A stretch of DNA of 64,000 nt from CAZHTF01 sp964535305 (GTDB lineage Bacteria > Planctomycetota > Phycisphaerae > UBA1845 > Fen-1342), in the NCBI GenBank assembly GCA_964535305.1, contig CAZHTF010000001.1, forward strand, positions 1 to 64,000, given 5' to 3'. Shown here piece by piece: positions 9,357 through 18,681 of this stretch. How positions within the stretch are numbered: position 1 is the stretch's first letter; each line of letters opens with the position of its first letter. The notes under the pieces are model-generated. The model was not told the origin of the DNA. It worked only from the letters and a program-made list of their open reading frames with translations, and ran no database searches. Position numbers and translations under genes: made by a program.

Positions 9357-10460
9357 TTATCTGCGGATGCCGGCGCGTTGCTCGAGCTTGGGGATCTGCT
9401 CGCGGAGCACCTCGGCCTGCGGCGAGTTTGGATATTGCGCCACCAGGCTGCGCGCCACGCTGAGCGCATCGCGGAAGCGCTTTTCCTTCACCAGATCGCG
9501 AAATTGCGCCTCAAGTCGCTGACGCGTCTGAACTTCAGCATTGGCGCGTAACATCGGCAGATCGAGCTTGAGCCGGTTGGCCTCGGGCGAATCCGAGAAG
9601 CGCTGAATGAACGAGTTGGTCGCGTTCAACGCCGCGACCCAGTCGCGCAGGTGGGCCGCCTCCTGCGCCTGCGCCATCAGCCGGGTGCGCTGCTCGGCCT
9701 CGGCCCGGTCGCGATGCTGCCGCACGCGGCGCGCCAGCTCGGCTGCGCCAGCGGCATCCGGATGGCGCGATTGCATCTCGCGGACGACGTCGTTGGCGCG
9801 CTCCCACGCACCCAGCGCCAGCAGATCGTCAATCTGTCGGCCGGCGGATTCGATGTCCTGCGCTTCGACCTGGGCGCGAATCTGCTCGATCTGCGCCGCG
9901 AGCACGTCCCATTGCGGGATCATCGGGAATCGCGTCCGCGCCGCCAGCACGCGCTGCCGCGCCTCGATCCAGTTGTGCTCGCGCAACAGCTCGGGCACCT
10001 CCTGCTGCAGATTCCGCAGCAACTCGGCGCCCTGCGCCCTCAGCCGCTGCGTGCGCTCTTCGGGACCCAGTAGCGAAATGTCGCGCAGATCACGTAGGAG
10101 ATTGGCCAGCTCTTCATGATTCGAAACGGGGCTGGAGGCCAGCGCAGCGCCCGGCGGCATGGACATCAGCGGCGAAGCCTCACCGGCTTCGCGCAGTTGC
10201 ACCACGCGATCCAGCCCGCGCAGCAGCTCCGCCATTCCGATCACCCACAGCGACCCCGCCCAGCCGCCGAAGAGCACCAGCAGCGTCAGCAGGAAGTCGG
10301 ATGAGAGCGTGTTGGGGGAGCGCGAGAGCTGCGCCAGCCGATCGACGGTCCAGACCGCGACGACGATCGCCAGCAAGATTCCCGACGACTGCAGCAACAG
10401 GCCGATGATGCGCCCGCGCGTGAAGATGACACGTCCGCCAGCTTCGAGTTCGTCCGCCAT
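9357..10460 (-). CDS. Membrane-anchored coiled-coil/TPR-like protein
   Basis: 367 aa. Two transmembrane helices lie near the N-terminus (IIGLLLQSSGILLAIVVAVW, about 18-38, and FLLTLLVLFGGWAGSLWVIG, about 56-75). The rest is a long helical, charged region (about 110-367) with repeats of the type W--A---V-----RHP and RFRDALSVARSLVAQYPNSP, resembling TPR-like solenoids. AAGGA lies upstream of the ATG, supporting this start. The topology suggests a cytoplasmic helical domain tethered to the inner membrane, perhaps a scaffold. No catalytic motif was seen and I cannot name the family. It stands alone, between PAP2 and the divergent trmB. Confidence 0.85.
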   Translation of the reverse strand: MADELEAGGRVIFTRGRIIGLLLQSSGILLAIVVAVWTVDRLAQLSRSPNTLSSDFLLTLLVLFGGWAGSLWVIGMAELLRGLDRVVQLREAGEASPLMSMPPGAALASSPVSNHEELANLLRDLRDISLLGPEERTQRLRAQGAELLRNLQQEVPELLREHNWIEARQRVLAARTRFPMIPQWDVLAAQIEQIRAQVEAQDIESAGRQIDDLLALGAWERANDVVREMQSRHPDAAGAAELARRVRQHRDRAEAEQRTRLMAQAQEAAHLRDWVAALNATNSFIQRFSDSPEANRLKLDLPMLRANAEVQTRQRLEAQFRDLVKEKRFRDALSVARSLVAQYPNSPQAEVLREQIPKLEQRAGIRR

Positions 10461-10553
10461 GCGTGTGGTTCCTTCAGGCGCAGTTCAAACCGCCCGGATT
10501 ATTGCGCCTTGAGCGGAAAATGCCAAACCGCGGGCGTGCGATACGATTCCGGC

Positions 10554-11204
10554 ATGACGCTGCCTGTGGAAGAGCCGAAACCGCCGCCCGTGCCGATCGC
10601 GCTGCCGCTCGAGTTGCTCGAAGCGTTCGACTGGGCGCGCGTTTTTGGCGGCGCGCGCGCCCGGCTTCCGGTGGAGCTGGAAATCGGAACCGGCAAGGCG
10701 GGGTTTCTGCTTCGGCGGGCGCGGCGCGAGCCGCAGCGGAATTTTCTGGGCATCGAGTGGGCCAACGAGTTCTACAAGTTCGCGGTGGATCGCCTGGCGC
10801 GCTGGAAGGTCGAGAATGTGCGGATGCTGCGCACGGACGCCGCCCGCTTCGTCATACAGGTTTGCCCGCGCGAGTCGCTGGCGGTGCTGCATGTCTACCA
10901 CCCCGATCCCTGGCCAAAGCGACGACACAATCGCCGCCGGCTGTTCCAGCCGGATTTCGTCGCAGCGGCAGTGTCGTGCCTGATCCCCGGCGGGCGAATC
11001 TGCGTGCAGACGGATCACGCCGAGTACTTTCAGGCGATCGCCGGCTTGCTGCGCGCGCATGTTGGCCTGCGCGAAGTGGATTTTGACGACGCGCGATTCG
11101 GCGTCGAGGCAGGTGTGCTGGGCACCAACTTTGAAGTCAAGTACGTGCGCGAAGGGCGAGCGCTGCATCGCATTGCCGCGGAGCGCGTCGCGCAACACGC
11201 CTGA
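10554..11204 (+). CDS. trmB: tRNA (guanine-N7-)-methyltransferase TrmB
   Basis: 216 aa from ATG 10554 (frame open to 10509). Class I SAM methyltransferase of the TrmB family, which forms m7G46 in the tRNA variable loop. Evident motifs: ELEIGTGKAGFLLRRA (SAM motif I), FLGIEWANEFYKFAVDRL, the family hallmark YHPDPWPKRRHNRRRLFQPDF, and TDHAEYFQ near the C-terminus. Length is normal. There is no Shine-Dalgarno, but TACGAT (10542-10547) stands six nt before the ATG, so the message may be leaderless. Divergent from the coiled-coil protein gene; single-gene unit. Confidence 0.95.
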   Translation: MTLPVEEPKPPPVPIALPLELLEAFDWARVFGGARARLPVELEIGTGKAGFLLRRARREPQRNFLGIEWANEFYKFAVDRLARWKVENVRMLRTDAARFVIQVCPRESLAVLHVYHPDPWPKRRHNRRRLFQPDFVAAAVSCLIPGGRICVQTDHAEYFQAIAGLLRAHVGLREVDFDDARFGVEAGVLGTNFEVKYVREGRALHRIAAERVAQHA

Positions 11205-11238
11205 CCGCTCGCGGCTTATCTGAGCCCCGAAGGAAACT

Positions 11239-11273
11239 GCGGCCTGACGGGTCGGGTTGACTCGTCAGGCCGC
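11239..11273. terminator. Hairpin between convergent genes
   Basis: An 11-bp perfect inverted repeat (GCGGCCTGACG at 11239-11249, complement at 11263-11273, 13-nt loop) lies between the 3' ends of trmB (plus) and the protease gene (minus). Neither side has a real T-tract, so termination efficiency is uncertain; it can serve both strands. Confidence 0.55.
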
Positions 11274-11308
11274 GGCGTTGCTCGATTGACGAACGCGGAT
11301 GCGATGCC

Positions 11309-13303
11309 TTACGGGCAGGCGGTGCCGAAGACGGCCAGAAGCGCGCCCAAGTCGCTTTCGTCAGTGTCGTTGTCGCCGTCGACGTCGCCGCCGGGGCCGG
11401 CATTCCACGATGCCAGCAGGAGGCCCAGGTCGGACTCGTTGATGAGCCGGTCACCGGTTAGATCTCCGAGGCAGACCGGCGAGGTGAGGCGCGTGGCGAG
11501 TCCGTAGAGCGCGCTCAAGCCGCCGCCGGTCGCGCCGACGACGGTCGCGGCGCCGGTGGCCGGGTTGATCCGCAGGGCCTGCTCGCTGGTGGCGTTGATG
11601 GTGTAGAGATTCTGGTCCACGTCGCAATACGCCAAACCGTTGCAGTCGAGGATTCCCGCGCCTAGGTTGCCGATGATCGTGCGCGTGCCGTCCGTGGTGT
11701 TGATGCTCACGAGCCGCGTGCCGGCGGTCTGGTCGTCGAGGCCGAAGAGCGTGTTGGTGGCCGGGTCGAAGTCCAGCCCGCCGACATTTCCGCCGCCGGC
11801 GGCGCCAATCGCCGTTGCGGCGGCGCTGGTCGTGTCGATGCTGAAGAGCTGGCCGTTGCTGGCGGCGATGCCATACAGCACGCCTGCGTTGGGGTCGTAG
11901 CCGAGCCCGTTGATGGTCAGCGTGGTGCCGCTGATCGTACCGATCAGCGTGTCGACGCCGGTATCCGGGTCGATCGAGCGCAGGCGGCGCTGGTTGTCGA
12001 CGCCGTAGAACACGTCGGCGTTCCAGTCATACGCAAGGCCCTGCATCTGCGCGCCGATCTGCGAGACGCGTCCGAACGAGCCGGTGGCGATGTTGACGGT
12101 GCCGAAGTTGTTATTGAGATCGCCGACGACGTAGAGCGGCGGGCTGACGACGCCGCGGCCGCTGGCGCATACGCCGCGTGGCGCGTTGAGCTTGGCCTGC
12201 ATGGTGGCCTGTTGCAGCGCGGTGCCGGAATTGGTGCCTGAGCCGCCGGTGCTGCAGCCGCCGTTGGTGTGGATGCCGATCGCGGCCCCCGTCTGCTCGA
12301 GCACGACGGCGGAACCGGAGTTTCCGCCGGTGGTATCGGCGCGGTAGCGCAGCGTCGTGCCGCTGAGCGAGCTGTACGGGCCGACGTGCGTCTTCTGAAC
12401 CTGGTTCCAGGTGAGCGAGACCGGACTGGAAACCGTGCCATATCCGGTGATACGAATGGTCTGACCCGCCTGCGGCGCCGCGGCAAGCGCAGTCGCATAA
12501 AACTGGTTCTGAACCTGAACGGGCATCAGGCCGGTGTTGCTATTTGGCAGCGTGCCAAAGTACGAGTTGTCATTGCCCAACCCGCTATTGGTGTTTTGCA
12601 CCGAAGTGCCGTCGACGGCGTACTGATCCTGCGGCGGGGGCGCGACCGTTCCGCCACCGCTCGATGAGAGCGGCACGTTGAACTGCACCACCTGCGTGCT
12701 GGAGGCGCCGCAATGGCCGGCGGTCAGGAAGTGCTTGTTGAAGTCGTCAAACAGCCAGGCGGTGCAGCCAACGGGCATCAGCCGCGCGGCGCGCGGATCG
12801 CTCGAGAGCACGCGGTCGTCGGTCCCGTCACAGATCGAGCGCGTGATGACATCGTCGATCCCGGCGCTGACCGATTGCATGCGGATGCGGCTCGGGCCGG
12901 TGCCGGGCGAGCCGATCAGTTCGACCCGCACGCTGTCGCCGTTGAAATACGCCGACGTTCCACCCCAGTGCGCGGCGCTCTCAGCGTTCAGATACTGCCA
13001 GTTGCTATCCAGTAGGGAGGTGATCAGCAAGTAGGAGCAATTGTCGTTGGCCGGATCGCCGCTGAGCGACAGCTCGGCGAACGAAAGCCGCAACCAGGGC
13101 GCGGCCGGCACACGCACCACGGTGCTGAAGAGCACCTGCGAGCCGGACCCAGGCAGATCATTGCTGACCAATCCGGAGTCGACATCGATCGCAACATCCT
13201 GCTGCGGCAACAGCGGCAGGACAGGCGGCTGGTCGTCTTCGGCGAATGTGATCGGATTGACCGCGAGCACAAGCGCGATCGTGACGAAGTGCGGGGCGCG
13301 CAT
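11309..13303 (-). CDS. Secreted trypsin-like serine protease with beta-propeller-like repeats and dockerin-like C-terminus
   Basis: 664 aa. The ATG at 13303 follows AGGAG by seven nt. Signal peptide about 1-21 (ending ITFA). A trypsin-fold region carries HFLTAGHCG (His near 195), a likely Asp in GLGNDNSYFG (near 243) and GGNSGSAVV (nucleophile Ser near 330). Next come several repeats of about 45 residues of the type -GL-YD------LYG------L--ID--TG-----IG (about 390-615), as in propeller/DUF4394-like proteins. The C-terminus has two dockerin-like motifs (GDLTGDRLINESDLGLLLASW and a second with DVDGDNDTDESDLG). The protein is probably exported and surface-attached or released; substrate unknown. 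The Asp assignment is inference. Confidence 0.88.
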   Translation of the reverse strand: MRAPHFVTIALVLAVNPITFAEDDQPPVLPLLPQQDVAIDVDSGLVSNDLPGSGSQVLFSTVVRVPAAPWLRLSFAELSLSGDPANDNCSYLLITSLLDSNWQYLNAESAAHWGGTSAYFNGDSVRVELIGSPGTGPSRIRMQSVSAGIDDVITRSICDGTDDRVLSSDPRAARLMPVGCTAWLFDDFNKHFLTAGHCGASSTQVVQFNVPLSSSGGGTVAPPPQDQYAVDGTSVQNTNSGLGNDNSYFGTLPNSNTGLMPVQVQNQFYATALAAAPQAGQTIRITGYGTVSSPVSLTWNQVQKTHVGPYSSLSGTTLRYRADTTGGNSGSAVVLEQTGAAIGIHTNGGCSTGGSGTNSGTALQQATMQAKLNAPRGVCASGRGVVSPPLYVVGDLNNNFGTVNIATGSFGRVSQIGAQMQGLAYDWNADVFYGVDNQRRLRSIDPDTGVDTLIGTISGTTLTINGLGYDPNAGVLYGIAASNGQLFSIDTTSAAATAIGAAGGGNVGGLDFDPATNTLFGLDDQTAGTRLVSINTTDGTRTIIGNLGAGILDCNGLAYCDVDQNLYTINATSEQALRINPATGAATVVGATGGGLSALYGLATRLTSPVCLGDLTGDRLINESDLGLLLASWNAGPGGDVDGDNDTDESDLGALLAVFGTACP

Positions 13304-13445
13304 CAGCGACTCCTATCCAAATGAAGATGGGCGGGCCTGCGTGACCGGGAATCTCCCGCGCATCAAGCAAGCTGAAATTCTGATCATAGCCAGCCGGCCG
13401 CCGCGATCCAACCAATCTTACGGCGACTGCCAGTGCGAGCCGGCG

Positions 13446-14453
13446 CTATTGCCGGCGTGAAGTGACGAACTCTGCCATTGCCGCCAAGCTGCCACGGGCG
13501 GGGCTCGGCGGCAGCTCGGCCAGGATGCGGCGTGCTTCGGCGATGCGGTCGGCCGCGGCCTGCGACGCGTACTCGAGGCTCGTCGAGTCCTGCAGCATCT
13601 GAGCGATCTGCCGATAACGTTGCGGATCGTCGCCGCGCAGCAGGCTCATCAGGCGGGTGCGCTGCGGCGGGCTGGCGCTGCGCAGGAAGTGGATTAGCGG
13701 CAGCGTCAGCTTGCCCTTGTGTACGTCGCGCCCCAGCGATTTGCCGGTCTCGGCTTCGTCACCCGTGAGGTCCAGCAGGTCGTCGGTGATCTGGAACGCG
13801 ACGCCCAGCAGCGCGCCGAAGTCCCGCAGGCGGCGGATCAGCCGCTCGTCGGCGTCGGCATAACGGGCCCCCAGCAGGCAGGCCGCACCCAACAGCGAGG
13901 CCGTCTTGCGCGAGATGATGTCGTAATACAGCGGCTCGCTCAGCTCGAAATCGTCGCGATGCACCACCTGCATCATCTCGCCTTCGCACAGCACATTGGC
14001 AGTGTGCGCGATCAGTCGGGCCGCGAAAGTCGACTCGAGGCTGGTGCACAGGTGAAAGGAGTGCGCGATCAGAAAATCACCCATCAGCACAGCGCGCTCG
14101 TTGCCCCAGAGGCGGTTCACGGTGGCGACGCGGCGGCGAATGTCGGCCTCGTCCAGGATGTCGTCGTGCACCAGCGTCGAGAGGTGCACCATCTCGACCA
14201 CCGCGGCCAGCACGTGATGCGCCGGGACGACTCGTCCGCAGGCCCGCGCCGTCAACAGCAGCAGCGCCGGCCGCAGCCGCTTGCCGTGATACTGGCTGAC
14301 ATGCCGGCACAGGTCGCTGATGAAGGGCTGATCGCTGGCGAGTTCGTCGTCGAAGATCCGCTGCGCCTCGACCAAATCAGACTCGATCGGTGCGAACAAC
14401 TGCCCGAGCGTGATCGAATCCAGTGCGGCGGCGTTGTTCGCGGTCGAGGACAT
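13446..14453 (-). CDS. Polyprenyl diphosphate synthase (trans-isoprenyl, IspB-like)
   Basis: 335 aa, all-helical trans-isoprenyl diphosphate synthase. The first aspartate-rich motif is DDILDEAD (near residue 100, after HLSTLVH) and the second is ITDDLLDLTGD (near 225), with GKSLGRDVHKGKLTLPLIH between the second motif and the C-terminus. It condenses IPP onto an allylic diphosphate to make a long chain, probably for a quinone side chain; chain length cannot be read from motifs here. The start ATG 14453 has no Shine-Dalgarno; CACTAT lies seven nt upstream. It follows the yhbY-like gene by about 100 bp on the same strand. Confidence 0.93.
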   Translation of the reverse strand: MSSTANNAAALDSITLGQLFAPIESDLVEAQRIFDDELASDQPFISDLCRHVSQYHGKRLRPALLLLTARACGRVVPAHHVLAAVVEMVHLSTLVHDDILDEADIRRRVATVNRLWGNERAVLMGDFLIAHSFHLCTSLESTFAARLIAHTANVLCEGEMMQVVHRDDFELSEPLYYDIISRKTASLLGAACLLGARYADADERLIRRLRDFGALLGVAFQITDDLLDLTGDEAETGKSLGRDVHKGKLTLPLIHFLRSASPPQRTRLMSLLRGDDPQRYRQIAQMLQDSTSLEYASQAAADRIAEARRILAELPPSPARGSLAAMAEFVTSRRQ

Positions 14454-14556
14454 TCGAGAAATAGTGTTTCGCGTTGAATCGCCAGCGTCCAGCCGTGCTT
14501 GAAACTTTCACAAGCATTGAAATCGGCTTCCAGCGCAATGCACCGCGCCGCTGCAA

Positions 14557-14850
14557 CTACGGCTGCGGCGGCGCTTGCGGCTCGGACGGGGCGCGATAGA
14601 GCGTCAGCACCTGCCCGACAATCTGCACCAGCTCGCAGCCCAGCGCGGCACATAACGCGGCCCCCGCGGAACGCCGCTGATCGCGCGCAACGCTCCGCAC
14701 ACGCACTTTCAGCAGACCGCCGCGGGCCAGCGCGCGGCGGACGTGCTCGATCGCGGCTTCGTCCAGCGCGTCGCCGTCGAGCGCCATGCGGCAGACCAGG
14801 CGATTGGCCTGCGCCGCCAGTGCGTGTCGTTGCGTGGAATCCAGCGCCAA
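14557..14850 (-). CDS. yhbY: YhbY/CRS1-CRM domain RNA-binding protein
   Basis: 97 aa when started at the TTG at 14850 (AGGGA about nine nt upstream). A longer frame reaches 15021, but that part would lie inside the divergent amidohydrolase gene. The protein fits the small YhbY family, which binds pre-50S particles: it opens LDSTQRHALAAQANRLV, then ALDEAAIEHVRRALARGGLLKV, and ends with the family-typical LGCELVQIVGQVLTLYR. The GxxG loop usual in CRM domains is not clear (MALDGDALDE takes its place). Length equals that of E. coli YhbY as I recall it. Confidence in the family is good; the start codon is inferred. Confidence 0.8.
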   Translation of the reverse strand: MALDSTQRHALAAQANRLVCRMALDGDALDEAAIEHVRRALARGGLLKVRVRSVARDQRRSAGAALCAALGCELVQIVGQVLTLYRAPSEPQAPPQP

Positions 14851-14928
14851 GACCCATTCCCTTGCCAGCAAATGTACGCGGCCGCTGCGCGACGCACCAG
14901 TTCGGCCAGAGGCTACAATCGCCTCGCG

Positions 14929-15963
14929 ATGAAGATCGACCTGCATACGCACATCCTGCCCAAAGAATGGCCGGACCTGGAGAAACGCTTCGGCTACGGC
15001 GGCTGGGTGCGGCTGCAGCACGATTCACCTTGCAAGGCGCGGATGCTGATCGGGCAGCGCGTCTTCCGCGAGATTCAGGACAACTGCTGGTCGGCAGCCA
15101 AACGGCTGGAAGACTGCGCTGCGTGCGGCGTCGAGACGCAGGTACTGTCCACCGTGCCGGTCATGTTCAGCTACTGGGCCAAACCAGCCGACACGCTCGA
15201 GCTGGCGCGGCTTCTGAATGACCACATCGCCGGCGTCGTCGCCGAGCACCCGCGGCGCTTCGCCGGTCTGGGCACGCTGCCGATGCAGGACCCGCAGCTT
15301 GCCTGCCAGGAGCTGGAGCGCTGCGTGCGCGAGCTGCGGCTCAGCGGCGTGCAGATCGGCACGCACGTCGGCGGCAACAACCTGGACCATCCAGACGTAT
15401 GCGTGGTGTTCCAACGCGCCGCCGAGCTCGGCGCCGCCGTCTTCGTGCACCCCTGGGACATGCTGGCGCAGGAGCGCATGCAGCAATACTGGCTGTCGTG
15501 GCTGGTTGGAATGCCCGCTGAAACCACGCTCGCGATCTGCTCGATGATCTTTGGCGGCGTGTTCGAGCGCTGGCCCGAGCTGCGCGTCTGCTTTGCACAC
15601 GGCGGCGGCTCGCTGGCGGCCACCATCGGCCGCATCGAGCACGGCTACCACGCCCGCCCGGACCTGTGCGCCAAGTCCTGTCGGAACTCGCCCGCGCAAC
15701 ACCTGGCGACGAGCGACGGCGCGCCCGCACGATTCTGGGTCGATTCGCTCACGCACGATCGCCAGACGCTACTGCGGTTGATCGAACTGCTGGGCGATGA
15801 GCGGGTCGTGCTCGGGTCGGACTATCCGTTCCCGCTGGGCGAAGCGCGGCCCGGCGAGCTGATCGAGTCGATGCCCGAGCTTTCGCAGGCGACGCGCGAA
15901 CGCCTGCTGTGGCGGAACGCGCTCGATTTCCTACGCTGGGATCCCGCACCTCACGGATTGTGA
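14929..15963 (+). CDS. Amidohydrolase 2 family, ACMSD-like decarboxylase
   Basis: 344 aa. Closely resembles 2-amino-3-carboxymuconate-6-semialdehyde decarboxylase. Metal-ligand motifs are all visible: KIDLHTHILP (H6, H8), FVHPWDM (His near 175), CFAHGGGSL (His near 224) and LGSDYPFPLGE (Asp near 298). The family uses one Zn2+ for non-oxidative decarboxylation in tryptophan/nitroaromatic breakdown. No other kynurenine-pathway genes are nearby, so the substrate may be a related carboxylate. Start ATG 14929: no Shine-Dalgarno, but TACAAT (14914-14919) lies nine nt upstream. Divergent from yhbY. Confidence 0.92.
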   Translation: MKIDLHTHILPKEWPDLEKRFGYGGWVRLQHDSPCKARMLIGQRVFREIQDNCWSAAKRLEDCAACGVETQVLSTVPVMFSYWAKPADTLELARLLNDHIAGVVAEHPRRFAGLGTLPMQDPQLACQELERCVRELRLSGVQIGTHVGGNNLDHPDVCVVFQRAAELGAAVFVHPWDMLAQERMQQYWLSWLVGMPAETTLAICSMIFGGVFERWPELRVCFAHGGGSLAATIGRIEHGYHARPDLCAKSCRNSPAQHLATSDGAPARFWVDSLTHDRQTLLRLIELLGDERVVLGSDYPFPLGEARPGELIESMPELSQATRERLLWRNALDFLRWDPAPHGL

Positions 15964-16064
15964 TCGACCGGCAACACGCGCGGTGCCCTGCGACGGCGAA
16001 TGCCGACCGCCGCCAGCGCCGCACTCGCGGCGGCGCGAGCATGCAAACGCTTGGCGCGCCGCGT

Positions 16065-18458
16065 TTAGCGCGCCTCCGGGAAAATCTCCAGGAACGGGCG
16101 CAGCTCCAACTCACGCCAATCCGGCAGCGGCGCGATCTCCGGCAAGCCGGCCTGCGCCGCGCGCGCTTTGTGATACGGATCGCCGGCGAAGCGCGACCAG
16201 GGAAGCTCCGCGCCGCGGGCATCCACATGCCAGGACACTGACAAGTGCAACTCCGGCAAGCGGCAATAGACTTCCGTCGTGTTTGCGGAGCGATGCGGTG
16301 CCACCGCAGGACCAACATCGACCGACCAGGGCACCGGCTCGCCACGGTAGACCAGCGTGAGGGACCACGCTGGAACGAACGCGTCCGCTGCGCCGCCGCT
16401 GGGCGCCAGCGGCAGGTAGCGGTCACGCAGAATCCCGTGAAACACGGGCCGCACCGCCATCAAGATGCTCGCCCGGGTGATCGTAGATTTCAATTGCCCG
16501 TCCGGCGTCCAGAATGCTTCCTGATTCTCGCCTGCCAGCACCAGCAGGCCTGCCTCGGACATCCATTGAATCGACCTGATGCCGCCGTCGTGCCAGAACT
16601 CGTAGAGCAACTCGCCGGAAAGGTCGTAGATCCGGGCGCAGCCCTGTGATGCGCGGTTGTGCGCGAAACAGACAATCACCTCCGGCGCGGGCTGCTGCGG
16701 GTGATTCGGGAAGAAATCGTGCACAGCGGCGATTCCCGCACCAAACATCTCGCCAACGAAATTCCGCGTGTCACGTAGCACCGGCGGCAACTCCGCCGTG
16801 CTGACGGTGCGCTCCCAGAGCGGCGGCGGCGCGGAATACCCGATCGGCGCAGGGAACAACGCCAGGCTCCCCGTCTGCGGGCGCGTCGGGTCCCACGTCC
16901 CGCTGATCAGCACCGCCCGGCCGCGCGGGCCCTCCAGCAGCCGCGCCAGCGTCAGGCCACTTGCGCTCGACTCCCACACACGCAGCACCGCACCGCTGCG
17001 CGAAATCAACTGCGCCCGAACCCAGGGGTCGCTGACCGATCCCGACAGATTCGTCGCACGGACCAGCTCCGCGCGGTGCGGCGTGAAGCTGACCCACGTC
17101 GCAACCAGCAATGTCCCGGCCAGCGAGAGCAGCACGATCGACGCGCAGGCCGCCAGCGTCGTAGTCAGCGGATGGCGGCTCATCCAGCGCGTCAGCCAAA
17201 TCCAGCCGCTGGGCGGACGAGCGTCGATCGGTTCACGCGCCAGATGCCGCCGCACGTCGCGGCCCAGCTCGCCGGCCGAGGCGTAGCGCTGCGCCGGTTC
17301 TTTCTCGAGCGCCTTCAGCACGATCGCGTCCAGGTCGCCGCGCAGCGCGCGGTTCAGCGCGCTGGGGCGCTTGGGCTGCGTTTCGCGAATCGTGCGAATG
17401 GCCTGGTAGATCGGCATGCTGTCGGTTTCGATCGGCAGCGCGCCGGTCAGCAGCTCAAACAGCACCACGCCCAGGGCGTAGACATCGCTGCGCGTGTCGA
17501 TGGCGCCGCTGTTGCCCTCGCATTGCTCCGGGCTCATATAGCGCAGCGTGCCGATCAGATCGCCGGCGTGCGTGCAGAGCGTCGTTCGCAGCAGGTCGGC
17601 GTCGGTGGCTCGCGCTACGCCGAAATCGATCACCTTCGGCTCGCCGTCGCCGCCGACCAGGATGTTGTCCGGCTTCAAGTCGCGATGAACGACGCCTTTC
17701 TGATGCCCGTGCTGGACCGCGTCGCACAGTTTGACGAACAGCTCGAGTCGCTGCGTCAGCGTAAGGCCGCGGGCCGCGGCGTGCGCCGTCAGCGAGCGCG
17801 CGTCGCGAATGAGCTCCATCGCGAAATAGGGCAGCGGGCCGGCGTCGGCATCGTGGACGCCCGACTCATACACCTGCGCGATGTGCGGGTGCTGCAGGCG
17901 GGCGAGGATTTCCGGCTCGATGCGGAATCGCGCCAGCGCCGACGGGACGCTCAGTCCGGGCCGCATCACTTTCAGCGCCACGGCGCGGCGCGGCCGCTCC
18001 TGCTGCGCCTCGAAGACGCAGCCCATTCCGCCCGCAGCGATCAGCCGCACGATCGTGTAGTGCGCGATCCGCCGCCCGATCAGCGCCGCCGCCCAGGCGT
18101 CGACGCGCCGCGGCCCCGCGCCCGCTGCGCTGGCGCTGTTCGCAGCGCGCGCAGCGAGCGGCGATACGGGCCCGCTCGACGCAAGCGATTCTGCCGCGCC
18201 CCCACCCGCACTCGAAGCGGGCGACGACGCCGGCTGCAGCGCAAACAGCCCCGGCGCGGCACCGAGGCGCACAACGCTCGGCGGCGAGAGAAACGTCCCG
18301 CTGATCAGCGCGTCGTGCGTCAGCAGCGATTCCACTTCGGCGCGTATTTCCAGATCGCTGCAGATTCGTGCCAGCTCGCGAACACGGCGCTCGGGCGCGA
18401 CGGAGCGCACCAGCTCGAATACGTCCTGCACAGACTGCCAACGCTCGTCAGCCGTCAT
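16065..18458 (-). CDS. Membrane serine/threonine protein kinase with C-terminal sensor region
   Basis: 797 aa from ATG 18458 (GAGAG just upstream); the frame extends to 18734 with unlikely sequence. N-terminal about 110 residues begin MTADERWQSVQDVFELV, a leader typical of planctomycete/acidobacterial kinases, then an Ala/Ser linker. The Hanks-type kinase domain (about 125-400) has GGMGCVF, VALKVM, HRDLKPDNIL, VIDFGVARA and GTLRYMSPEQ, so all catalytic residues are present. One transmembrane helix (about 433-458, LTTTLAACASIVLLSLAGTL) precedes an extracytoplasmic domain (460-797) with YDLSGELLYEFW-type repeats suggesting a propeller. The ECF sigma gene directly upstream on the same strand suggests a joint signalling unit. 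Confidence 0.93.
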   Translation of the reverse strand: MTADERWQSVQDVFELVRSVAPERRVRELARICSDLEIRAEVESLLTHDALISGTFLSPPSVVRLGAAPGLFALQPASSPASSAGGGAAESLASSGPVSPLAARAANSASAAGAGPRRVDAWAAALIGRRIAHYTIVRLIAAGGMGCVFEAQQERPRRAVALKVMRPGLSVPSALARFRIEPEILARLQHPHIAQVYESGVHDADAGPLPYFAMELIRDARSLTAHAAARGLTLTQRLELFVKLCDAVQHGHQKGVVHRDLKPDNILVGGDGEPKVIDFGVARATDADLLRTTLCTHAGDLIGTLRYMSPEQCEGNSGAIDTRSDVYALGVVLFELLTGALPIETDSMPIYQAIRTIRETQPKRPSALNRALRGDLDAIVLKALEKEPAQRYASAGELGRDVRRHLAREPIDARPPSGWIWLTRWMSRHPLTTTLAACASIVLLSLAGTLLVATWVSFTPHRAELVRATNLSGSVSDPWVRAQLISRSGAVLRVWESSASGLTLARLLEGPRGRAVLISGTWDPTRPQTGSLALFPAPIGYSAPPPLWERTVSTAELPPVLRDTRNFVGEMFGAGIAAVHDFFPNHPQQPAPEVIVCFAHNRASQGCARIYDLSGELLYEFWHDGGIRSIQWMSEAGLLVLAGENQEAFWTPDGQLKSTITRASILMAVRPVFHGILRDRYLPLAPSGGAADAFVPAWSLTLVYRGEPVPWSVDVGPAVAPHRSANTTEVYCRLPELHLSVSWHVDARGAELPWSRFAGDPYHKARAAQAGLPEIAPLPDWRELELRPFLEIFPEAR

Positions 18459-18681
18459 GACTTCGCTCTCAGCACGCGCCGGCCAGCGGCGGCGTTGCGC
18501 TCCGCCCGTTAGGGTGGCAGGCGACACGGCGGCATCGCAATTTTCAGCATCGGGCCTGCCACCAAACAGCACGAGAATCGTCAGGCACGCAACGGACGGA
18601 GCGGAGCCATGTGAATCGTGAGCATCCGAGATCAGACGCTTCAAATCCGCGCGCTCCGCACTCCAGGCTTGCCGCGCCCGT

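Noticed and set aside
14850..15021. N-terminal extension of the yhbY-like gene to 15021
   Set aside because: It overlaps the divergent amidohydrolase gene and adds no conserved sequence; the TTG at 14850 gives the usual YhbY length.
17076..18512. 478-codon plus-strand frame opposite the protein kinase
   Set aside because: Antisense to the full kinase domain; composition not coding-like.
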